Assembly: GCA_963662155.1 (NCBI GenBank)
Contig: OY759265.1
Span: forward strand, 58,709,220 to 58,773,219
Length of the DNA: 64,000 bases
Direction of reading: 5' to 3'
From: Lamellibrachia columna
Taxonomy: Eukaryota; Annelida; Polychaeta; Sabellida; Siboglinidae
Shown: piece by piece, positions 62,054 to 64,000 of the stretch
Position numbering within the stretch: position 1 is the first letter of the stretch
Layout: each line of letters opens with the position of its first letter
Program-made: the position numbers and the translations under genes
The notes under the pieces: generated by a model
The model's input: the letters and a program-made list of their open reading frames with translations, nothing else
Databases searched by the model: none
Told to the model about the DNA's origin: nothing

Positions 62054-63652
62054 GTATGTTTTTTTATTTAATAAAACAATAAGTCTGTTTTACAGTTTAT
62101 TTGTTTTTCATCTTTGTTATAAGATTATAGGTTTATCTTCTCTAAACTTAGCGGGCCGCGGGCTTGCGGACCGCGAGCTTACCCATCTTTGGCCAGCGGG
62201 TATGGGCCGGGCCTGGGCCTGAAACTTACGGGCCGGGCCTGGGCCTAAATTCTAGTTTGCGGGCCTGGGCCGGGCCGGGCTTGAAAAATTATTGCGGGCC
62301 TGGGCCGGGCCTGGACTCTAACTGCTAATTGCGGGCCGGGATTGGGATCAAATTCTAGGCCCGCGCAGGGCACTAAGGCCTACACTGTGTGTGTCTAAAT
62401 AATTATTAGGTCCTACGTTTGATTTATTGCAGTTAAATGCTACATAATTTTATTTGCACCGTAGGTGCGCTTTGGGGGCACACTTTCCCAAAGCGCCCCA
62501 GATGCAATTTTTTTCTTTCTCTAATATAACTAATATTTTTATAATGATCCGTTGATATGCATACACATTGTTTAATTAGTACCCGCGTTGATAAATAAAA
62601 ACAAACCGTATTTTTAAACAGCATGTTTCAAATTATTGACAAAAAAATAAGTGGGGGTGCGCGGTAGGGACTTTCCCCTACAAAGGCGACTGTTCATTGT
62701 ATCTATGATTTAATATGGATTAACACGTGACAGTGCGTGGGTTTCTTGCGTGCGGGCGGGTGGACGGGTGGATGAGAGTAAGTGTTACAGTTTGTTTAAG
62801 TATTTACCTGTTTGACGAGAGCGTCGTTCCGCAAATGTCCTCGAGCGAAGTTGCCCCACTTCAGTTTGTCGGGCGGCATGAGCGGGTCGTTGATCCCTGC
62901 TCCACAGGCGTACTGGTAGAAGTCGTCGCATGGGTTCACTGTCGTGTTCATCTTGGACAACATCGTTGCACTGATGGAGATGCAGTCAGGACTCTGACAT
63001 ACCTGACAGTACAAAATCATACCACACACACCTTCAACACATTGTACAGAGCTGATTTATCTACTGCTAAAACTATTAACAATACTTTTTACCAAAAAAA
63101 ATTATTTTTAAATTGCATTTCCTTCCTAAATCCTTGGCGATTCCTCTTTGTGATGATGACTTTACTCGTCCCTGTTCATGATATCATTTAACAATATTGT
63201 CTGATGGCAAGTGGACAACGAAGCCATTGAGCTTATCAAGAATCCAATTTTTGTTTCATCTAAGTGTAACCCGCCCGTCTGAGATGTGTGTCAACCTTGT
63301 TTTTAAAGACATTCACGCTGCTAGCGGTTACACATCAGGCTTAAGGGTTCTGGTTTGTTGCGCCTCAGAGCTCGGGTTCCTGAGGATTTAGACGCTACAT
63401 AAATTTTATTATTATTTAAATTATTCGCTTGTGTTTGGGAGCAAACTAATACTATTTCAATATTGTGACTGTTTTGCGGCTTTGTTGTACCGACGGCCAG
63501 CTGCATCTCTTAAAGCATATTTACCTTCACCATGCTCTGTATATGCACCCACTGTAATACCAGCAGCGTTGTCATGGTGATTAGCAGGATTACGCATGCG
63601 ACGAGCGCCACAGCCATAATCTTCACGTTGCTCTTCTTCTCATCAGGATTAT
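40285..63652 (-). CDS. Gene 2: M13-family zinc metallopeptidase, neprilysin/ECE-like (first and last exons not found)
   Basis: Fifteen minus-strand exons join in phase to about 680 codons: 63525-63652, 62808-63002, 57992-58120, 57388-57564, 56431-56592, 47508-47594, 47073-47197, 46055-46277, 45557-45733, 44957-45060, 42839-42949, 42243-42310, 41675-41799, 41220-41384 and 40285-40361. Seen: signal anchor, Cys-rich ectodomain start, NAYY, zinc motif [14 protein letters not shown] with the third zinc ligand, and [10 protein letters not shown]...DPHS. All catalytic residues I can check are present and no exon is broken. Known role of the family: type II membrane ectopeptidase cleaving short signalling peptides. 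The last exon (expected to end in a C-terminal Cys-x-x-Trp) is missing from my reading. Gene 1 is the tandem paralogue. Confidence 0.9.
40606..40622. repeat. Poly-C run
   Basis: A run of 17 C bases in the intron upstream of the exon at 40285-40361. Confidence 0.9.
40868..41155. repeat. 20-bp minisatellite, about 14 units
   Basis: Unit taaacctggaagtgtatgac, with the last bases alternating gacta and gaata between neighbours so that many copies form 40-bp dimers. It lies in the intron between exons 41220-41384 and 40285-40361. Confidence 0.93.
41220..41384 (-). CDS. M13 gene 2, exon: [16 protein letters not shown]...FFLSFAQ
   Basis: A 165-bp exon of 55 codons, acceptor TAACAG|CTC and donor [18 protein letters not shown] supplies the third zinc ligand (Glu) and the Asp that positions the first His; QLFFLSFAQ is the conserved helix before VWC. 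Confidence 0.93.
41675..41799 (-). CDS. M13 gene 2, exon: [13 protein letters not shown]...LRGKH
   Basis: A 125-bp exon, first two bases finishing a Gly codon. It encodes [20 protein letters not shown] and QYGNYTL, the M13 segment between the HExxH helix and the ENxxD helix. Acceptor CTACAG|GC, donor CAC|GTAAGT. Confidence 0.92.
42089..42212. repeat. CAT/CAC trinucleotide microsatellite
   Basis: About 120 bp of (atc/acc)n, immediately 3' of the HExxH exon in the gene's direction. Frames through it code poly-Asp/Gly or poly-Met/Val and are artefacts. Confidence 0.93.
42243..42310 (-). CDS. M13 gene 2, zinc-binding exon (HELTH)
   Basis: A 68-bp exon with one base at each end in split codons, acceptor TTTCAG|G and donor GTG|GTATGT. 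It encodes [27 protein letters not shown] fits HExxH: two zinc-binding His and the catalytic Glu. Only 68 bp long, it is easily missed by ORF search. Confidence 0.94.
42545..42790. repeat. 35-bp minisatellite, 7 units
   Basis: Unit ctgtttacattcaataggtg plus tacgtcatataaccac-type tail, repeated about seven times with changes, ending about 50 bp from exon 42839-42949. Confidence 0.9.
42839..42949 (-). CDS. M13 gene 2, exon: [15 protein letters not shown]...YDPTFP
   Basis: A 111-bp exon in split phase on both sides, acceptor CTGCAG|A and donor [19 protein letters not shown] carries the Asn-Ala-Tyr substrate-binding motif and [14 protein letters not shown] the strand before the zinc helix. Confidence 0.92.
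42995..44105. mobile_element. DNA transposon with about 95-bp terminal inverted repeats and tandemised left end
   Basis: The element proper is 43045-44105. The left end reads actcttgagtgccaaataaa and the right end is its reverse complement, with further pairing through tgatgaaaaatgccacctta and ggcactatactattattaaa, giving arms of roughly 95 bp. To its left the first 25 bp are repeated in tandem at 42995, 43020 and 43045. A third, internal inverted copy of the TIR is at 43185-43262, so the left end is itself a hairpin. No transposase frame is seen, so it is non-autonomous. It sits between gene 2 exons 44957 and 42949. Confidence 0.8.
44106..44956. other. Intron of gene 2, nothing recognised
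   Basis: A GA/CA-rich purine tract lies at 44268-44325 (acagagagagacagacacag). No exon seen. Confidence 0.5.
44957..45060 (-). CDS. M13 gene 2, exon: [13 protein letters not shown]...GKAPDHH
   Basis: A 104-bp exon, 34 codons plus two bases completed as Glu by the next exon; acceptor TTAAAG|TTC and donor [29 protein letters not shown] precedes [13 protein letters not shown], as expected in M13 proteins. Confidence 0.88.
45061..45556. other. Intron of gene 2, nothing recognised
   Basis: AT-rich DNA without exon or repeat signals. Confidence 0.5.
45557..45733 (-). CDS. M13 gene 2, exon: [12 protein letters not shown]...KLDKHYEN
   Basis: A 177-bp exon of 59 codons, acceptor CTGTAG|ACT and donor [29 protein letters not shown] and MIGYPDF match gene 1 exon 1107-1283, which is the same length. 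Confidence 0.93.
45734..46054. other. Intron of gene 2, nothing recognised
   Basis: Short intron, no repeat or RNA gene recognised. Confidence 0.5.
46055..46277 (-). CDS. M13 gene 2, exon: [11 protein letters not shown]...SSNDKKK
   Basis: A 223-bp exon, identical in length and phase to 6496-6718. [19 protein letters not shown] and [10 protein letters not shown] are the M13 landmarks; acceptor TTACAG|G, donor AAG|GTAGAT. Confidence 0.93.
46475..46800. repeat. Short tandem/dispersed repeat with ctcggaaaatcaggg words
   Basis: Three units of about 37 bp (ttatacgtaaat...ggtctcggaaaatcaggg) at 46484-46592, then four scattered ccaggagat words to 46795. A 21-bp stretch of the unit (46562-46582) occurs unchanged at 8591-8611 in gene 1's intron, so the word is dispersed in the genome. 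Confidence 0.65.
46801..47072. other. Intron of gene 2, nothing recognised
   Basis: Plain AT-rich intron between the repeat and exon 47073-47197. Confidence 0.5.
47073..47197 (-). CDS. M13 gene 2, exon: [14 protein letters not shown]...VKVTPK
   Basis: A 125-bp exon (41 codons plus two bases of a Val codon), donor AAAGT|GTACGT chosen for phase as in gene 1. [20 protein letters not shown] and KMNNIV align with exon 8270-8394. Confidence 0.9.
47198..47507. other. Intron of gene 2, nothing recognised
   Basis: Contains short tata/ctat repeats near 47390-47440 only. Confidence 0.5.
47508..47594 (-). CDS. M13 gene 2, exon: [13 protein letters not shown]...TIMSN
   Basis: An 87-bp exon of 29 codons, acceptor ATACAG|GTC and donor AAC|GTGAGT. 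Same length and phase as gene 1 exon 8887-8973 although only weakly similar in residues. Confidence 0.85.
47814..48077 (-). mobile_element. tRNA-headed SINE, copy 2, abutting the minisatellite
   Basis: Matches 26914-27186. On minus it starts with a tRNA-like head (A-box-like TGGCATGCTGG at 48057-48067; B-box-like GGTTTCAAATCCC at 48011-48023) and ends at tttacacttcacccc. Its head end lies directly against the first, incomplete unit of the 59-bp array. Confidence 0.8.
48078..56430 (-). repeat. 59-bp minisatellite, about 140 units, each with a copy of a splice donor
   Basis: The period is 59 bp (distance between successive agactgt words). In gene sense a unit reads gtaggaaataaaac[g/t]gct, acagttaatgactgcacag, gaaggaggacagtctagctgag. 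It starts at the donor of exon 56431-56592 (GCCGAG|GTAGGAAAT) and each unit repeats the exon's last bases (CAGTCTAGCYGAG) and that donor. Length 8353 divided by 59 gives about 140 copies (estimated, not counted). Thirteen 58-bp variant units (agaagggagcag) are interspersed. The array fills nearly all of the 8.8-kb intron; only the SINE and about 220 bp precede the next exon at 47594. Confidence 0.97.
56431..56592 (-). CDS. M13 gene 2, exon: [13 protein letters not shown]...WQFEHSLAE
   Basis: A 162-bp exon of 54 codons, acceptor TTGTAG|TTT and donor [29 protein letters not shown] and [11 protein letters not shown] match gene 1 exon 9704-9871. Its last 13-15 bases are the seed of the adjacent minisatellite. 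Confidence 0.92.
56593..57264. other. Intron of gene 2, nothing recognised
   Basis: AT-rich with TATATA (56920-56936) and poly-A/T runs at 56960-57040. No exon or RNA gene seen. Confidence 0.5.
57265..57296. repeat. ACGC tetranucleotide microsatellite
   Basis: About seven cacg units then cgtacgg. Confidence 0.85.
57388..57564 (-). CDS. M13 gene 2, exon: [11 protein letters not shown]...TMQRMG
   Basis: A 177-bp exon of 59 codons, acceptor TTTCAG|TTA and donor [29 protein letters not shown] is the M13 helix; same length as gene 1 exon 15709-15885. Confidence 0.93.
57565..57991. other. Intron of gene 2, nothing recognised
   Basis: A poly-C stretch lies at 57729-57736. No exon or element recognised. 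Confidence 0.5.
57992..58120 (-). CDS. M13 gene 2, exon: [11 protein letters not shown]...NRPMLE
   Basis: A 129-bp exon of 43 codons, acceptor TTGCAG|CTA and donor [27 protein letters not shown] carries the conserved ectodomain Cys. Partner of gene 1 exon 16199-16327. Confidence 0.93.
58223..59242 (+). repeat. Tandem duplication (472 and 548 bp) carrying a spliced micro-ORF
   Basis: Copy 1 (58223-58694) and copy 2 (58695-59242) both begin ctagcggatcacagc and end cttatatttatg. They differ by a 76-bp segment present only in copy 2 and a few point changes. Each holds ATGTCGTCTAGCAGTCGACC, a strong donor GTCG|GTAAGT, a short intron, and acceptor TTTTGCAG|AACC. Joined, copy 1 gives 40 codons ending in a basic stretch ([11 protein letters not shown]), and copy 2 gives 48 codons with a different end. 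It is not a recognised gene; it may be a first exon of the transposase gene that starts at 59967. Confidence 0.85.
59243..59757. other. Intergenic-like intron DNA with TA microsatellite
   Basis: TATATA run at 59587-59611. The rest is AT-rich and unassigned; the plus-strand side lies just before the transposon end. Confidence 0.5.
59967..60131 (+). CDS. Transposase-like gene, exon 1: pipsqueak-type HTH
   Basis: A 165-bp exon beginning at ATG directly after acceptor TTTCAG and ending TTTCAG|GTAAAA. It encodes [20 protein letters not shown], then a pipsqueak helix-turn-helix ([31 protein letters not shown]). Such domains start pogo/Tigger-type transposases and genes derived from them. The acceptor before the ATG implies an untranslated upstream exon. 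Confidence 0.75.
60354..60674 (+). CDS. Transposase-like gene, exon 2: CENPB/Tc5-type DNA-binding domain, ends early
   Basis: The exon starts after acceptor TCTCACAG and joins [15 protein letters not shown] in phase, running 106 codons to TAG at 60674. It encodes [20 protein letters not shown] and [28 protein letters not shown], the second helix-turn-helix of CENPB/pogo proteins (KxKxAGxxWxxGFLxRNxxLxLR). No DDE catalytic domain follows before the stop, so the product is a DNA-binding fragment of about 161 residues, either a truncated transposase or a domesticated short form. Confidence 0.75.
   Translation, partial: VRAPGRIQLGRFRQILDSDVESIIAEHALDMQQRFYGLSLNEIRRMAFEISECHGLSRPFDKAKKMAGLRGLNGFLDRNHTLLRAKQMTCTKTYHRLRIGCNAQSQ
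61884..62003 (+). pseudogene. hAT transposase fragment
   Basis: After acceptor-like TTCTTCAG the frame reads [28 protein letters not shown], then AKDIMPHP. The DLRxFxxVxGxGFxxLI block followed by the xLPHPxT site is characteristic of hAT-superfamily transposases. A TA microsatellite (62004-62060) cuts it off. Confidence 0.6.
62004..62060. repeat. TA/TGTA microsatellite
   Basis: About 20 TA units followed by four tatg units, breaking the hAT frame. Confidence 0.9.
62500..62807. other. Intron of gene 2, nothing firm
   Basis: gtgggggtgcgcggtaggga at 62652 resembles the transposon-end words to its left. Otherwise nothing recognised. Confidence 0.4.
62808..63002 (-). CDS. M13 gene 2, exon: [11 protein letters not shown]...NDALVKQ
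   Basis: A 195-bp exon of 65 codons, acceptor TGTCAG|GTA and donor CAG|GTAAAT. VCQSPDC and [19 protein letters not shown] are the diagnostic Cys-rich start of M13 ectodomains; MNTTVNP includes a possible N-glycosylation site. Partner of 18476-18670. Confidence 0.95.
63003..63196. other. Intron of gene 2, nothing recognised
   Basis: No repeat or exon; the adjacent CR1 fragment begins at about 63202. Confidence 0.4.
63202..63335 (-). mobile_element. CR1 3'-end fragment
   Basis: The minus strand carries cgctgctagcagcg-like, ttaaaaacaaggttgacac, gggcgggtta and ccacttgccatc blocks as in the CR1 tail. 5' truncated insertion in the intron after the membrane exon. Confidence 0.8.
63525..63652 (-). 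CDS. M13 gene 2, membrane-anchor exon
   Basis: A 128-bp exon, acceptor CGATAG|AT and donor AAG|GTAAAT. It encodes [13 protein letters not shown], a hydrophobic stretch ([20 protein letters not shown]) and WVHIQSMVK. Phase equals gene 1's 23570-23709. The preceding N-terminal exon is beyond the window or unrecognised. Confidence 0.9.
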
Positions 63653-64000
63653 CTATCGACAAAAGCATAGCATGGCACTGCACTTGCCAAAAAACAATCA
63701 CATTATGTGCTTGTCACATACTGAATACTGAATAAATCACTCTCTAAAAGCATTGTCAACACCAAAACAGAATCAACGATTCAAACTGCATTGAAGTTTG
63801 CCTATTTGTGTGATTCATCATGGAGAATCCCGATTCTCACGAGTCGCGATACGTACTGCCGAAAATTACACAACTTGCGCTGCCTCGAGCAACGCAGGAA
63901 ATCGTACTGGCACTTTCGTCGCCCAGAAAATCACAAGGTCATCTTTCGAAAGCGAGAAACCCTTCCTTAAGCCCAGCATAATTATTTCAAACAGTGAGAT
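63653..64000. other. Right edge, nothing firm
   Basis: Expected to hold intron upstream of the gene 2 membrane exon. A 53-codon plus-strand frame (63820-63981, MENPDSHESRYVLPKITQLA...) is open but has no support. Confidence 0.4.

Larger units (their letters stand above)
60957..62375. mobile_element. hAT-type DNA element with GC-rich subterminal arrays
   Basis: Ends tagtgccctgcgcg (left, from 60959) and cgcgcagggcacta (right, to 62375) are inverted repeats. Flanks aggcctag (60949-60956) and aggcctac (62376-62383) are an 8-bp target duplication with one mismatch, the length typical of hAT. Each end has roughly 200 bp of gggccgggcctggg repeats (60960-61185 and 62150-62360), while the middle is AT-rich. 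A hAT transposase relic is at 61884-62003. Confidence 0.75.
59758..62499 (+). mobile_element. Candidate pogo/Tc1-superfamily DNA transposon with palindromic ends (hAT nested inside)
   Basis: Both ends are small palindromes built on the same word. The left end has cccaaaacgcacc (59758-59770) and its reverse complement ggtgcgttttgggg (59795-59808). The right end has ggtgcgctttggggg (62464-62478) and tcccaaagcgcccc (62486-62499). The left word and the right word are inverted repeats with one mismatch over 13 bp. Between them lie the transposase exons (59967-60674), four loose tandem repeats of about 110 bp (60690-60960 and 62376-62440) and the nested hAT. The exact termini and target duplication are not resolved. 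Confidence 0.45.

Noticed and set aside
63820..63981. 53-codon plus-strand frame MENPDSHESRYV
   Set aside because: No splice site, homology or context support.

Overview
The window is nuclear DNA of an invertebrate animal. It has GT-AG introns, short conserved exons separated by long AT-rich introns, CR1/L2-type LINEs, a tRNA-headed SINE, cut-and-paste transposon remains and many minisatellites. No bacterial-style gene organisation is visible. The repeat content fits a marine invertebrate such as a mollusc, lancelet or echinoderm, but the sequence alone does not settle the species.

The host-gene content is two head-to-tail paralogues on the minus strand. Both encode M13-family (neprilysin / endothelin-converting-enzyme-like) type II membrane zinc metallopeptidases. 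Gene 1 enters at about 28.2 kb (cytoplasmic-tail exon 28103-28219, membrane exon 23570-23709) and runs leftwards through eight ectodomain exons to 1107-1283; its catalytic exons lie beyond the left edge. Gene 2 runs from the membrane exon 63525-63652 to 40285-40361. It includes the HExxH exon (42243-42310), the ENxAD exon (41220-41384) and the NAYY exon (42839-42949); its first and last exons were not found. Matching exons in the two genes have the same lengths and phases (195, 129, 177, 168/162, 87, 125, 223 and 177 bp), so they are an old tandem duplication. The introns share no collinear sequence.

The rest is mobile and repetitive DNA. Region by region: 1.3-3.5 kb, an unnamed interspersed repeat and a decayed transposon-like reading frame; 4.4-6.3 kb, a 28-bp minisatellite; 10.0-15.6 kb, a rearranged CR1 locus with an SGNH-esterase ORF1, an inverted second copy and an 812-bp insert; 19.6-23.1 kb, a decayed LINE with a degenerate 2A-like motif and a PHD finger; 24.1-25.1 kb, a second copy of the unnamed repeat and an RT tail; 26.9 and 47.8 kb, two SINEs; 29.7-32.8 kb, a nearly intact CR1 ORF2; 33.9-34.7 kb, an orphan ORF and a perfect 61-bp palindrome; 35.7-39.0 kb, tandem repeats and a foldback element; 43.0-44.1 kb, a TIR transposon; 48.1-56.4 kb, a giant 59-bp minisatellite; 58.2-62.5 kb, a tandem duplication, a pipsqueak/CENPB-type transposase gene and a nested hAT element.

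The most notable observation is the 8.35-kb minisatellite inside gene 2. It starts exactly at an exon-intron junction, and every unit carries a copy of the exon tail and the splice donor, so the intron holds about 140 donor-like sites in tandem. Other items worth a check are the perfect palindrome, the 812-bp insert with internal 234-bp direct repeats and a 9-bp target duplication, and the duplicated segment with a spliced micro-ORF.
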